A DNA stretch of 64,000 nucleotides, taken from NCBI RefSeq assembly GCF_014200605.1, contig NZ_JACHCE010000002.1, forward strand, positions 1,038,774-1,102,773, given 5' to 3'. Of the stretch, positions 8,234 to 17,993 are shown piece by piece; position 1 is the stretch's first letter; each line of letters begins with the position of its first letter. This DNA comes from Pedobacter cryoconitis (GTDB taxonomy: Bacteria; Bacteroidota; Bacteroidia; Sphingobacteriales; Sphingobacteriaceae). The notes below the pieces were generated by a model. That model searched no databases, was not told the origin of the DNA, and saw only the letters and a program-made list of their open reading frames with translations. The position numbers and the translations under genes are program-made.

Positions 8234-10135
8234 ATGAGTGACCAGATAAAACACGAGTGCGGAATTGCTTTTATCCGTCTTTTAAAACCTCTCTCATTCT
8301 ACCAGGAAAAGTATGGTACAGCCCTTTACGGACTGAATAAACTATACCTTTTGATGGAGAAACAACACAACAGGGGACAGGATGGCGCAGGAATTGCAAC
8401 AATCAAATTAGATGTAAAACCAGGTCACCGGTACATTAGCCGTTACAGGTCAATGGCGCAGAATGCCGTTGCCGATATCTTCGGATACGTCCAGGGTAAA
8501 TTTGCAGACATTCAAAACGAGACACCTGAATTAATGCAGGATGCAGAATGGCTGAAACAAAATGTAAGTTTCATAGGAGAGGTATTGTTAGGACACCTTC
8601 GCTACGGAACACATGGTCAGAACAGTATCGAGAACTGTCACCCATTCCTTCGTCAGAACAACTGGATGACACGTAACCTTGTTATTGCCGGTAACTTCAA
8701 CATGACTAACGTTGATGAGTTATTAGAGCAATTGTACGAACTGGGACAACATCCAAAAGAACAAGCTGATACAGTTACTGTATTGGAAAAAATCGGTCAC
8801 TTCCTTGATGATGAAAATCAGGAATTATTTGATACCTACAAAAAAGAAGGATTATCAAATGTAGAGATTACCGCTAAAATATCTCAAAACTTAAACATCG
8901 CGAATATCCTTACCCGTTCTGCTAAGAACTGGGATGGTGGTTATGCTATTTCCGGAATCGTTGGAAATGGTGATGCATTTATTCTGCGTGACCCATCAGG
9001 AATCCGTCCGGCGTTTTTCTATCAGGATGATGAAATTGTTGTGGCAGCTTCTGAGCGTCCGGCAATTCAAACTGCATTTAATGTAGGCATCAACAGTGTT
9101 CAGGAAATAAAACCAGGACATGCACTGATCGTTAAAAAGGATGGTACAGTAACACAGGAAATTTTCAGAGAGCCTCAGGAAAAAAGAGCATGTTCATTTG
9201 AACGTATTTATTTCTCTCGTGGCAGTGATGCTGATATCTATAAAGAAAGAAAACAATTAGGAAGATTACTGATTGATCAGATTTTGAATGCAGTAAATTC
9301 AGATTTGAAAAACACAGTTTTCTCTTTTATCCCGAATACTGCTGAAATCTCATTCTACGGTTTGGTAGAAGGAGTGCATAAGCATATTAAAAAAATCCAG
9401 AAGAATACGCTTATTGAGCGTAAAGAAACGCTGACGGATGCAGAATTAGATGAACTGTTATCTATGGCTCCGCGTGTAGAGAAGCTGGCTATTAAAGACG
9501 TGAAGTTACGTACTTTCATTACCGCTGATGCTGACCGTAAAGAAATGGTAGCACACGTTTATGATACTACCTATGGGGTAATCAAAAATAATGTGGATAC
9601 ACTGGTAGCAGTGGATGACTCTATTGTAAGGGGAACTACACTGAAACAAAGTATTATCAAGATTATTGACAGGTTACATCCTAAGAAAATCATTATTGTT
9701 TCTTCTGCACCTCAGATCCGCTATCCGGACTGTTACGGAATTGACATGTCTAAATTAGGTCAGTTCGTAGCTTTCGAAGCAGCTATCCAGTTATTAAAAG
9801 AACGTGGATTGGAGCATATCATTGAAGAAGTATATCAGAAATGTAAAGCTTCTCTTTTATTGCCTAAAGAGGAAATTGTCAATCATGTAAAAGATATCTA
9901 CAGACCTTTCAAACAGGAAGAGATCTCTGCACAGATTACAAAAATCATTACTCCTAAAGATACGGTTGCACAGGTTGAAGTAATTTACCAGACACTGGAT
10001 AATTTACATATCGCTTGTCCTAATCATACAGGTGACTGGTATTTCTCAGGTAACTACCCAACTCCAGGTGGAAACAAAGTTGTTAACAAGGCTTTTGTGA
10101 ACTGGAAAGAAGGAAATAACCAGAGAGCCTACTAA
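8234..10135 (+). CDS. purF: Amidophosphoribosyltransferase (PurF-type)
   Basis: This cytoplasmic enzyme would transfer glutamine amide nitrogen to PRPP, the first committed step of de novo purine synthesis. The class II amidotransferase domain begins MSDQIKHECGIAF, where Cys9 would become the N-terminal nucleophile after propeptide removal, and continues with EKQHNRGQDGAGIA. The phosphoribosyltransferase PRPP loop is VAVDDSIVRGTT near residues 459-470. At 633 aa it is longer than enterobacterial PurF, as is usual for the Bacteroidota form. It stands alone with its own terminator. guaA, which acts later in purine synthesis, is about 4 kb away. Confidence 0.93.
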   Translation: MSDQIKHECGIAFIRLLKPLSFYQEKYGTALYGLNKLYLLMEKQHNRGQDGAGIATIKLDVKPGHRYISRYRSMAQNAVADIFGYVQGKFADIQNETPELMQDAEWLKQNVSFIGEVLLGHLRYGTHGQNSIENCHPFLRQNNWMTRNLVIAGNFNMTNVDELLEQLYELGQHPKEQADTVTVLEKIGHFLDDENQELFDTYKKEGLSNVEITAKISQNLNIANILTRSAKNWDGGYAISGIVGNGDAFILRDPSGIRPAFFYQDDEIVVAASERPAIQTAFNVGINSVQEIKPGHALIVKKDGTVTQEIFREPQEKRACSFERIYFSRGSDADIYKERKQLGRLLIDQILNAVNSDLKNTVFSFIPNTAEISFYGLVEGVHKHIKKIQKNTLIERKETLTDAELDELLSMAPRVEKLAIKDVKLRTFITADADRKEMVAHVYDTTYGVIKNNVDTLVAVDDSIVRGTTLKQSIIKIIDRLHPKKIIIVSSAPQIRYPDCYGIDMSKLGQFVAFEAAIQLLKERGLEHIIEEVYQKCKASLLLPKEEIVNHVKDIYRPFKQEEISAQITKIITPKDTVAQVEVIYQTLDNLHIACPNHTGDWYFSGNYPTPGGNKVVNKAFVNWKEGNNQRAY

Positions 10136-10153
10136 TTACAGTATATTTTACTT

Positions 10154-10185
10154 AAAAGCCGGTGCTGTTTTCAGCACCGGCTTTT
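10154..10185 (+). terminator. Rho-independent terminator after purF
   Basis: A 14-bp perfect stem (10154-10167 with 10172-10185) closes a TTTT loop, with a T run continuing directly after it. It lies 19 bp past the purF stop. Confidence 0.9.
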
Positions 10186-10214
10186 TTGTTCTTAAATAAT
10201 TAATTAAAAGTTAT

Positions 10215-10796
10215 TTAGCTGACATATATCGTTGGATCCCATTGATAATATCCATAAAGCTGCTGTGTTTCACCATCTCCGGCTAAAGTATAAAGCGCAA
10301 ATTGAATGATATAAGATTCAGTTCCCTGTTTTTGTACTGTAGAGTTATAGGAATAGAAGGTTATACTTGTTGTTGTAGTATTAAAGCCATTGGAGGACTC
10401 TATAACAGGTACTACGGCATAAGCTCTGGTTACCATGTCATAATGGAATGGATTGAGTACGTTGCCTTTAGGGTCTGAATTCATAGGAATGATACCATAG
10501 ATGATTATAGCATCGTCAGAATTATTATAGGCTGACACACCTCTAAAAGAAATCCTGTCATTTGGTTTGGCGCTAAATGTAATATCTGCTTTCCCCTGAT
10601 TGGTGATATTATTTGCACCTGCAGCTACGACATATTCTGAATGATGATCGATGGCATATGGCTTGCTTTTGTCCTGGTCATTAATACCGTGGATACTGGC
10701 GCAGTTTTTTTTTATATAATCGGTATCGATTACAACAAGAATGTCAATAATTTTTCCTGTAGAGTCTGATTCTCCTGGATTCCCTTTGGTTGTCAT
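10215..10796 (-). CDS. AidA/PixA-like inclusion body family protein
   Basis: The protein resembles the AidA/PixA family: IIDILVVIDTDYI near the N-terminus, ISFRGVSAYNNSDDAIIIYGI in the middle, and TESYIIQFALYTLAGDG with LYGYYQWDPTIYVS at the end. Family members are abundant cytoplasmic proteins, in some species stored as crystalline inclusions or under quorum control; their molecular role is unclear. I chose the ATG at 10796 (193 aa) because the family begins shortly before the IDILVVID strand. An in-frame ATG at 10850 would add 18 basic residues. The gene is monocistronic. Confidence 0.8.
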   Translation of the reverse strand: MTTKGNPGESDSTGKIIDILVVIDTDYIKKNCASIHGINDQDKSKPYAIDHHSEYVVAAGANNITNQGKADITFSAKPNDRISFRGVSAYNNSDDAIIIYGIIPMNSDPKGNVLNPFHYDMVTRAYAVVPVIESSNGFNTTTTSITFYSYNSTVQKQGTESYIIQFALYTLAGDGETQQLYGYYQWDPTIYVS

Positions 10797-11033
10797 GGTA
10801 AATAGTTTTAGGTAATTCGGCCTACTCTGTCTGGTTTTCGGCTTTCCCAATCTTCTGTCGCTGTGCTTCCAGATGACAATGTAAAGGAAGAAAGAATGGG
10901 TCTGATAAGAAAGAGTGTAAATACTGGCTTTAATAATTAAGTATATTTACGTTTAAGATTATATTTTTCTTGAAAATATGCTTTGTAGCTACTTTAGAGC
11001 TTTAAGGAGTAGGGTGATTTCACCCTTTTGAAA

Positions 11034-11660
11034 TTAACTGTAATATTTGATTGCGACTTCGATAAACAATCTGATAGCGAAAATGATGATGACTGCGCCT
11101 GCAATCCGGTTCAGGATCTTGATGTTTTTCTCTTTAATCCGGTACCTCAGTTTAGCTGCATAATAGGTTTTAATGAAGTCTACAAAGAGTTGGGTACACA
11201 TGGCTACTACAAAAAAGACTACTTTTTCGGCCATTGCATAATGCAGCTGACCAGAAACAATACCGCCTACCATAATCCAAAACATTAATGTAGTGGGAGA
11301 GAGCAGGCACATTAAGAATCCTTTAATGATATATCCGCGCTTGCGCACCTTTACTATTTCAGAAGTTTCGTAATTTACCTTGACTTTATTGATCAGGTAA
11401 TACAAACCAATTCCTAAAAGAAAAAGACCCCCGATAATGCCTATGTATTGATTATAATCTGCATTATAATCTACAAACTGTGAGCTGAAAATCGTGAGGC
11501 TGATAAATATAATGTCACTTAAGATCACGCCAATGGCCAAAGAAAAACCAGCTTTAAAGCCCTTTTCAATGCTGGTTTTGATCATGGAAAAGAAGACTGG
11601 GCCCGTTAAAAACGAAAACAAAATACCCGCACCTATCCCTTGTAATATTGCTTCAATCAT
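11034..11660 (-). CDS. LysE/RhtB family exporter
   Basis: This 208-aa inner-membrane protein has about six hydrophobic segments. The N-terminus, with GIGAGILFSFLTGPVFFSMI followed by GFKAGFSLAIGVILSD, is the conserved LysE/RhtB start. These proteins export amino acids or derivatives; the substrate cannot be read from sequence. It is transcribed divergently from the sugar transporter gene at 11878, and the 217-bp gap between them carries a clear dyad. Confidence 0.85.
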   Translation of the reverse strand: MIEAILQGIGAGILFSFLTGPVFFSMIKTSIEKGFKAGFSLAIGVILSDIIFISLTIFSSQFVDYNADYNQYIGIIGGLFLLGIGLYYLINKVKVNYETSEIVKVRKRGYIIKGFLMCLLSPTTLMFWIMVGGIVSGQLHYAMAEKVVFFVVAMCTQLFVDFIKTYYAAKLRYRIKEKNIKILNRIAGAVIIIFAIRLFIEVAIKYYS

Positions 11661-11730
11661 TCAACTTACATATAATTCGCGCTAATATCTGATTTTAAAG
11701 TATAATACCGCCTATTTTTTTTGCTTCATT

Positions 11731-11753
11731 TATTGTGTACACTATACACAATA
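11731..11753. promoter_or_regulatory. Dyad operator candidate upstream of sugar transporter
   Basis: TATTGTGTA and TACACAATA form perfect 9-bp arms around the 5-nt spacer CACTA. The dyad lies between the divergent LysE and sugar-transporter genes, 125 bp before the latter's ATG. Its length and symmetry fit a dimeric repressor (LacI or GntR type), but no regulator gene is adjacent. A separate 14-bp palindrome, ATTATAGCTATAAT, is at 11802-11815. Confidence 0.5.
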
Positions 11754-11877
11754 TTTTAATTATGTTTATGCCTTGTATTATCGACACTAAGTATTGATAA
11801 TATTATAGCTATAATTATACGGAACAATCATAACCATAAGATAGTTTCAGACAACCAAAAAAAAACTTGCATAATCA

Positions 11878-13485
11878 ATGGAAAACCAAAAACAAAAAAA
11901 CTATGGAACGGCGTTGTATTCAATCATCACCGTGTTCTTTTTCTGGGGCTTTGTGGCCGCATCGAACGGTATTTTTATACCCTTCTGTAAGTCACATTTT
12001 AACCTGACACAATTTGAATCGCAACTGATTGACTTTACGTTTTATGGCGGATATTTTATTGGTTCATTAATTTTATACTTTGCTTCTCAGGCTAGCAAGG
12101 TCGATATCCTTAACAAAATAGGTTATAAGAAAGGTATTATTCTGGGGCTGATTATCTCGGCAGGCGGTGCTTTATTAATGGTTCCTGCAGTTCACTCAGG
12201 GTCATTCCTGTTTATTCTGGTAGCTTTCTTTGTGATTGCCATAGGGTTTTCTTTACAACAAACAGCTGCACAGCCATTCGTGGTAGCTTTAGGTGCCCCT
12301 GAAAGTGGTACACACCGTTTAAACCTTGCTGGTGGTGTAAATAACTTCGGTGGTTTAATGGGACCTGTAATTGTAAGTCTTGTGCTTTTTGGTTCTGCAA
12401 GTGATGCAGTAGCTAAAACAGTAGAAATTTCATCAATCACTACCTTATACTATGCATTATCTGGTTTATTCTTATTGGTTGCTGGTTTCTATGCCATCAC
12501 TAAATTACCAGAAGTAACGAGTAAAGAAACAATGGAGGCAAGTCCAAAGTCAAACGGACCGCTTTTAGTGATCATTCTTGGATTTTTAATGGTACTTGCA
12601 GCTAAACCATTAGCTGGTTTAACTAACCTGCCTGAAGCAAATTTTGTATATTCTTCACTGGCTATTATTGTTGGTGCATTAATCTTTGTACTGCTTAAAA
12701 AGAAAGAAAATGGCAATCAATGGGGAGCAATGCAATATCCTCAGCTGATTATGGGAATGATCGCCATCTTTACTTATGTAGGGGTTGAGGTAACTATTCA
12801 AAGTAACCTGGGTGCTTTATTACACCTGAAAGAATTTGGTGGTTTCCCTGAATCTGCAATTAAACCATATATCGCTTTATACTGGGGAAGTATGATGATT
12901 GGCCGTTGGACAGGTGCTGTGAGTGCTTTCAACTTATCAAAAATTACTAAAAATATATTAACGGTTATTGTTCCTTTTGTTGCTTTTGGCGTGATCCTTT
13001 TAGTAAATCATTTTACAGGAACGGACGTAGGTAACTTATATATTTATGGTGTTTGTGTGGCTGTACTGATTGTAGGCTTCTTCCTGGGTCAGGAGAAACC
13101 AGCTAAAACACTGGCAATTTTTGCTACTCTGGGCGTAGTTTGTATGCTGGTTGGTTTAATGACTACTGGCGAGGTTGCTACTTTCGCATTTATCAGCGGT
13201 GGTTTATGCTGCTCAATTATGTGGCCTTCTATATTTGCCTTATCTATCACCGGACTGGGAAAATATACAAGCCAGGGTTCATCATTCCTGATTATGATGA
13301 TTTTAGGTGGTGCTATTTTGCCACCGGTACAGGGACAGTTAGCGGATACACATGGTATCCACCATTCATATATTATCCCGCTGTTTGGGTTTGTTTACCT
13401 GATATTCTTTGCATGGAAAGTGAGTTCGGTATTGAAAAGACAAGGAATTGATGTAGAACATATCGAAGCAGAAGGAGGCCATTAA
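11878..13485 (+). CDS. FucP/GluP-like sugar MFS transporter
   Basis: This is an integral inner-membrane symporter of the FucP-type (fucose/glucose/galactose) group. The evidence is the N-terminal [20 protein letters not shown], the gly-rich [19 protein letters not shown] helix, and the C-terminal [14 protein letters not shown]. At 535 aa it is about 100 residues longer than typical FucP; the extra length includes hydrophobic segments in the middle and suggests about 14 rather than 12 helices. It begins a tight plus-strand run into dCMP deaminase (4-bp gap) and guaA. The substrate is not resolvable from sequence. Confidence 0.88.
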   Translation: MENQKQKNYGTALYSIITVFFFWGFVAASNGIFIPFCKSHFNLTQFESQLIDFTFYGGYFIGSLILYFASQASKVDILNKIGYKKGIILGLIISAGGALLMVPAVHSGSFLFILVAFFVIAIGFSLQQTAAQPFVVALGAPESGTHRLNLAGGVNNFGGLMGPVIVSLVLFGSASDAVAKTVEISSITTLYYALSGLFLLVAGFYAITKLPEVTSKETMEASPKSNGPLLVIILGFLMVLAAKPLAGLTNLPEANFVYSSLAIIVGALIFVLLKKKENGNQWGAMQYPQLIMGMIAIFTYVGVEVTIQSNLGALLHLKEFGGFPESAIKPYIALYWGSMMIGRWTGAVSAFNLSKITKNILTVIVPFVAFGVILLVNHFTGTDVGNLYIYGVCVAVLIVGFFLGQEKPAKTLAIFATLGVVCMLVGLMTTGEVATFAFISGGLCCSIMWPSIFALSITGLGKYTSQGSSFLIMMILGGAILPPVQGQLADTHGIHHSYIIPLFGFVYLIFFAWKVSSVLKRQGIDVEHIEAEGGH

Positions 13486-13489
13486 TTTT

Positions 13490-13942
13490 ATGACAGTTAA
13501 ACCTGGTTTTAATGATATTTATATGAATCTGGCGGTAGATCTTGCCGCCAGATCTCATTGTGTAAGGGCACAGGTTGGTGCTGTATTGACAAAAGATACC
13601 CGGATCATTTCTATCGGGTATAACGGGCCGCCGTCGGGTACCCATAATTGTGATGAAGAATGGCCCGGTCAGGGCTGTGAAAAAGATTCCCGGGGTAGTT
13701 GTTCGCTCGCCCTGCATGCAGAAGAAAATGCAATTCTTTATGCTTCCAGAAATGGTTCTAAGATTGAAGGCGCTACTTTATATACGACGCTTTCCCCTTG
13801 TATTGCCTGTGCACGATTAATCCTTTCGTCTGGGATAAAAGTTGTTTATTTTAAAGATTCATATGCAGCCTATAAAGGTTTGTCCAGTGATGAGGGTGTG
13901 GATTTCTTAAAAAGATTCGGTGTTGAAGTGAATAAATACTAA
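13490..13942 (+). CDS. dCMP deaminase
   Basis: This 150-aa zinc enzyme of the cytidine/deoxycytidylate deaminase fold should convert dCMP to dUMP for thymidylate synthesis. Zinc and catalytic motifs are clear: HAEENAI (zinc His and catalytic Glu) and PCIACARL (the two zinc Cys). The N-terminus contains [15 protein letters not shown] and [15 protein letters not shown], typical of deoxycytidylate deaminases. It starts 4 bp after the sugar transporter and ends 8 bp before guaA, so the three nucleotide and transport genes are probably co-transcribed. Confidence 0.9.
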   Translation: MTVKPGFNDIYMNLAVDLAARSHCVRAQVGAVLTKDTRIISIGYNGPPSGTHNCDEEWPGQGCEKDSRGSCSLALHAEENAILYASRNGSKIEGATLYTTLSPCIACARLILSSGIKVVYFKDSYAAYKGLSSDEGVDFLKRFGVEVNKY

Positions 13943-13950
13943 CTTTGGCC

Positions 13951-15480
13951 ATGCTAGAAAAAATCATCATTATCGATTTTGGATCTCAATTCACACAACT
14001 GATAGCCCGCAGGGTACGTGAGCTAAATGTTTATTGCGAAATACATCCATTTAATAACATTCCGGAAACCTTATCAGATGTTAAAGGTATTATCTTTTCA
14101 GGTAGCCCGTATTCTGTGCGTCAGGAAGATGCACCTCAAATAGATTTAACACGCTTTCACCAGAAATTTCCGGTGCTGGCTGTTTGTTATGGTGCACAAT
14201 ATCTTGCGCAGCATTCAGGTGGTGAAGTTCAGGCTTCTTCAACACGTGAATATGGCAGGGCAAATCTGAATTTTGTTCAGTCAGATAATAAATTATTAAA
14301 AAACATAGGTTTGGATTCTCAGGTTTGGATGTCACATGGTGATACCATCACTGTAGTTCCTGAATCTTTTGAGATCATAGCAAGTACTGAAAGCGTAAAA
14401 GTTGCCGGTTTCCATGTGAAAAATTCGGATACTTATGCAATTCAGTTCCACCCTGAGGTAACACATAGTACTGACGGAAAACAATTACTGGAAAACTTCC
14501 TGGTAGATATTTGTGGCTGCAGCCAGAACTGGACACCAGATGCTTTTGTTGAAACTACAATTGCAGACCTGAAAGAGAAACTAGGCGACGATAAAGTTGT
14601 TCTTGGTCTTTCTGGTGGTGTGGATTCGAGCGTTGCAGCAATTCTATTGCACAAAGCTATCGGAACTAACCTGCACTGTATTTTTGTAGATAATGGCTTA
14701 TTACGTAAAGATGAGTATGAAGCTGTTTTAGAACAATACAAACACTTAGGTTTAAATATTAAAGGGGTTGATGCAAAGGACCGTTTCTTAAGCCAGCTTG
14801 CTGGTATTAAAGATCCTGAGCTGAAACGTAAAGCTATAGGCCGTGTATTCATCGAAGTATTTGATGATGCAGCGCATGAAGTACAGGATGTAAAATGGCT
14901 TGCACAGGGTACGATCTATCCTGATGTAATTGAGTCAGTTTCTGTAAAAGGCCCTTCAGCAACAATTAAATCTCACCATAACGTGGGTGGTTTACCTGAT
15001 TTCATGAAACTTAAAGTAGTGGAACCTTTGAATACTTTGTTTAAAGATGAAGTAAGAAGAGTAGGTAAATCATTAGGCTTAGAAGACTTTATCTTAGGCC
15101 GTCACCCTTTCCCGGGCCCAGGTTTAGCGATTCGTATTCTGGGTGATGTAACCGCAGAAAAAGTAGCTATCCTTCAGGAAGCTGATGCAATCTATATTAA
15201 TAATCTTAAAGAAGCAGGCTTATACGACCAGGTTTGGCAGGCAGGAGCAATTTTCCTTCCGGTTCAGTCTGTAGGTGTAATGGGCGATGAACGTACTTAC
15301 GAAAACGTAATTTGTCTTCGTGCTGTAGAGTCTGTGGATGGAATGACTGCTGACTGGTGTCATTTACCTTATCCGGTTCTTGCGAAAATTTCGAATGAAA
15401 TAATCAATAAAGTAAAAGGTATTAATAGGGTTGTATATGATATTAGTTCAAAACCACCTGCAACGATTGAGTGGGAATAG
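13951..15480 (+). CDS. guaA: GMP synthase (glutamine-hydrolysing)
   Basis: This enzyme converts XMP to GMP with glutamine and ATP in the cytoplasm. The amidotransferase domain shows [19 protein letters not shown], the nucleophile in [12 protein letters not shown], and FHPEVTHS carrying the catalytic His and Glu. The ATP-pyrophosphatase loop is [13 protein letters not shown], and the C-terminus ends [10 protein letters not shown] chose the ATG at 13951 (509 aa); a TTG two codons upstream is possible but unneeded. The last 50 bp overlap the upstream-most start of the following lipoprotein gene. Confidence 0.97.
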   Translation: MLEKIIIIDFGSQFTQLIARRVRELNVYCEIHPFNNIPETLSDVKGIIFSGSPYSVRQEDAPQIDLTRFHQKFPVLAVCYGAQYLAQHSGGEVQASSTREYGRANLNFVQSDNKLLKNIGLDSQVWMSHGDTITVVPESFEIIASTESVKVAGFHVKNSDTYAIQFHPEVTHSTDGKQLLENFLVDICGCSQNWTPDAFVETTIADLKEKLGDDKVVLGLSGGVDSSVAAILLHKAIGTNLHCIFVDNGLLRKDEYEAVLEQYKHLGLNIKGVDAKDRFLSQLAGIKDPELKRKAIGRVFIEVFDDAAHEVQDVKWLAQGTIYPDVIESVSVKGPSATIKSHHNVGGLPDFMKLKVVEPLNTLFKDEVRRVGKSLGLEDFILGRHPFPGPGLAIRILGDVTAEKVAILQEADAIYINNLKEAGLYDQVWQAGAIFLPVQSVGVMGDERTYENVICLRAVESVDGMTADWCHLPYPVLAKISNEIINKVKGINRVVYDISSKPPATIEWE

Positions 15481-16672
15481 ATTCTGGTGTCTGATATTTA
15501 TTTGTTTTTGTCTGGCGGCCTGTTCGCCAAAGACAAGAACAAATAAGTCACCTAAAAAAGAAATCGGAAAAACGGATGATAAAAAAGATATGGCGTCAGA
15601 GAAGAAATTCACTGAGGCTAATATCTCTTTACTGATTCCGCTGAACCTGAATAGTGTCAGAATAAAATCGGGTACTAAAGCTGAACTGGAGAAATCTGCC
15701 ATGTCCATTGATTTTTATCAGGGCTTTAAAATGGGCGTTGATTCTGCAGCCGCAACAGGGATGAATTTTAAGCTGAAAGTGCTGGATACACGTGATAATA
15801 ATGTTCAGATTACTTCTTTAATTAAGTCGGGCCAAATTAAAGGCACTAACTTAATTGTTGGCCCTGTATTTCCTGATGGGGTTAAATTTATTACCAACTA
15901 TTCTATCGTGAATAATGTTCCTGTGGTTTCGCCTCTGGCAGCTACACATCCTGCTGAATTTAATAATCCAAATCTGATCTCTGTTGTGAATAATATCGAT
16001 CTGCACGCTGATAAAATCGGGGATTATATCAGAAGGGAATATGACCCTGGAAAGGCTATTATTGTGCTGATTAACCCAAAGAAATCGGGTGATGAAGTAT
16101 TAGGTGATCCTTTGCGTGATTATTTTCAGAAGGGCAGGGGCTCACGTTATACGTTTCAGGAATATAGTTCTGTGTATACCATGGAAACTAAAATGGTGCC
16201 TGGTAAACAGTATGCAGTGCTGATTTCTTCGTCTGACAGAGCTTTTGTTGTAGCAAGTTTAGATAAACTGGCTAAAATGCAGGGTGCTGGCAATGCGATT
16301 GAGCTATTTGGTCATCCAAACTGGATCAAACAGAATTATAATACAGAAAAGCTGCAATTACTGCGTACAAAAATCACCACCTCTTACTGGGTTGATTACA
16401 AAAGCCGGGATGTCATTAATTTTATCAAAAAGTACCGCCAGCTTAATAAATTTGAACCTGCTGAATATTCATTTAAAGGGTTTGATATAGGATTTTTCTT
16501 TGGAAAACTCTTCGCTGAATATGGTGCCGGATATCTGAAACACCTGACCACAGAACGGTATAACGGATTGGGTAACTCTTTCCGTTTTATAAAAGATGAA
16601 AAGCTGGGTTATATCAATACAAGCCTGTTTTTGCTGGAGTATAAAAACTATACTTTAGACCCGATAGAATAG
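15431..16672 (+). CDS. Lipoprotein with type 1 periplasmic-binding fold
   Basis: This 413-aa lipoprotein (signal [13 protein letters not shown]) has a mature region resembling branched-chain amino-acid binding proteins: LLIPLNL, then [29 protein letters not shown] and [12 protein letters not shown]. In Bacteroidota such proteins often sit at the cell envelope without an ABC transporter, and none is adjacent here. The most upstream ATG overlaps guaA by 50 nt. An in-frame TTG at 15467 would give a shorter classical lipoprotein signal and a 14-nt overlap. Translational coupling to guaA is likely either way. Confidence 0.75.
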   Translation: MYMILVQNHLQRLSGNRFWCLIFICFCLAACSPKTRTNKSPKKEIGKTDDKKDMASEKKFTEANISLLIPLNLNSVRIKSGTKAELEKSAMSIDFYQGFKMGVDSAAATGMNFKLKVLDTRDNNVQITSLIKSGQIKGTNLIVGPVFPDGVKFITNYSIVNNVPVVSPLAATHPAEFNNPNLISVVNNIDLHADKIGDYIRREYDPGKAIIVLINPKKSGDEVLGDPLRDYFQKGRGSRYTFQEYSSVYTMETKMVPGKQYAVLISSSDRAFVVASLDKLAKMQGAGNAIELFGHPNWIKQNYNTEKLQLLRTKITTSYWVDYKSRDVINFIKKYRQLNKFEPAEYSFKGFDIGFFFGKLFAEYGAGYLKHLTTERYNGLGNSFRFIKDEKLGYINTSLFLLEYKNYTLDPIE

Positions 16673-16677
16673 GGTGG

Positions 16678-16773
16678 GCTTCATTACCGTTGAAAAACAA
16701 TAGATACTAAATGAAACCTGCATAGTTCATGCAAGCTTCATTACCGTTGAAAAACAATAGATACTAAATGAAA
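16678..16773 (+). repeat. 39-nt direct repeat duplicating a gene start
   Basis: Two identical 39-nt copies (16678-16716 and 16735-16773) each contain CATTACCGTTGAAAAACAAT and end in ATGAAA. The second copy supplies the start of the methyltransferase gene. The first gives a decoy ATG read for four codons before TAG. The 18-nt spacer contains the inverted pair TGCAT/ATGCA. Confidence 0.9.
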
Positions 16774-17934
16774 ATCGAATATCAGATACGTTCCTTTGAG
16801 GATGTCTTCAAACAATATGACGGTATTTTACCTTTGCACAGGTTCCTGGTTACTTATTTTAAGCAGCACAAGCAAATGGGCTCGTCAGACAGACGCTGGG
16901 CTACCAGGTATCTGTATAGCTATTTCCGTTTAGGCCAGGCTTTAAAGAAAGAAAAACAGCTGTTGCGTCTGGCTATTGCCGACTTTTTATGCAATCAAAC
17001 AGACAGTCTGATGATTGATCATTATCTGCCTCAGTTTAAAGAACAGCTGTTATTGCCGATACAAGCTAAACTGAAGCTCGTTGAAGATGCCTTCCCGAAA
17101 TTTAAGTTAACGGATGTCTTTTCTTTTGGCGCTGAATTATCTGAGGGGATCGATCAAACGGAGTTTTTACAATCGTTCTTTATCCAGCCAGATTTATTTC
17201 TGCGGATTAAGTCTGTACATCATCAAAAGATTTTCGATCTGCTGGTTGCAGCAGAGGTTGCTGTCAGAGAGATCAGTGAGCAAACACTGGCCTTGCCTAA
17301 TGGGACCAAATTGGAGAAACTGCTTCCGGAAGATCAATATTATCAGGTGCAGGATTTGTCTTCTCAAAAAACAGGTGAATTGTTCGCTCCGCAGCCCTAT
17401 GATTATTGGTGGGACTGTTGTGCTGCTTCGGGCGGAAAGTCTCTTCTGCTCCACGATATGCAACCTAAAATAGAACTGCTGGTTAGTGATGTCAGAGAGA
17501 ATAGCCTGCATAACCTGGATGAGCGTTTTGCTGCTGCGGGTATTAAGAAATATCATAAGAAGGTACTTGACCTGCTGCAGAATAATGAGCAGGATTTACA
17601 TGATTATAAATTTGACGGGATTATCCTGGATGCACCTTGTACAGGTTCCGGAACCTGGGGCCGTACACCAGAAATGCTGGTTCATTTTGATACCCACAGA
17701 ATTGAGTACTTCTCTAAATTGCAGAAGGGGATAGCCGAACGTATAGTGAAATACCTGAAAGTTGGTAAACCACTGATTTATATCACCTGCTCGGTTTTCA
17801 AGAAAGAGAATGAAGAGGTCATTGCTTACCTGCTGGCTAACTTACCGCTTACTTTAGAAAGTATGCAAAGTGTAACAGGTTATAATGATAAGGCCGATAC
17901 GATGTTTGTCGCAAGGCTGATTAAAAAAGATTAA
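16768..17934 (+). CDS. RsmB-like RNA cytosine-5 methyltransferase
   Basis: This 388-aa protein of the Fmu/NOL1/NOP2/Sun family would methylate cytosine in rRNA using SAM. The SAM-binding start is WWDCCAASGGKSLLL; the catalytic motifs are DAPCTGSGTWGRTPEM and the nucleophile loop ITCSVFKKENEEV. The N-terminal ~150 residues are helical, as in NusB-like RsmB extensions. The start codon lies in the second copy of a duplicated 39-nt segment. The exact rRNA position cannot be stated. Confidence 0.88.
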   Translation: MKIEYQIRSFEDVFKQYDGILPLHRFLVTYFKQHKQMGSSDRRWATRYLYSYFRLGQALKKEKQLLRLAIADFLCNQTDSLMIDHYLPQFKEQLLLPIQAKLKLVEDAFPKFKLTDVFSFGAELSEGIDQTEFLQSFFIQPDLFLRIKSVHHQKIFDLLVAAEVAVREISEQTLALPNGTKLEKLLPEDQYYQVQDLSSQKTGELFAPQPYDYWWDCCAASGGKSLLLHDMQPKIELLVSDVRENSLHNLDERFAAAGIKKYHKKVLDLLQNNEQDLHDYKFDGIILDAPCTGSGTWGRTPEMLVHFDTHRIEYFSKLQKGIAERIVKYLKVGKPLIYITCSVFKKENEEVIAYLLANLPLTLESMQSVTGYNDKADTMFVARLIKKD

Positions 17935-17941
17935 TGATTGG

Positions 17942-17979
17942 AAAGGTCTGTCTGAAATTTTTTAGGACAGACCTTTTTT
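17942..17979 (+). terminator. Terminator after the RsmB-like gene
   Basis: An 11-bp stem (AAAGGTCTGTC at 17942-17952 with its complement at 17966-17976) with a 13-nt loop is followed by more T residues. It lies in the short gap between convergent genes. Confidence 0.85.
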
Positions 17980-17993
17980 ATAGGTTCCCTGTT

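Noticed and set aside
13373..13717. Long open frame antisense to the transporter end and dCMP deaminase
   Set aside because: It overlaps two well-supported genes and encodes no recognisable family; it is a shadow frame.
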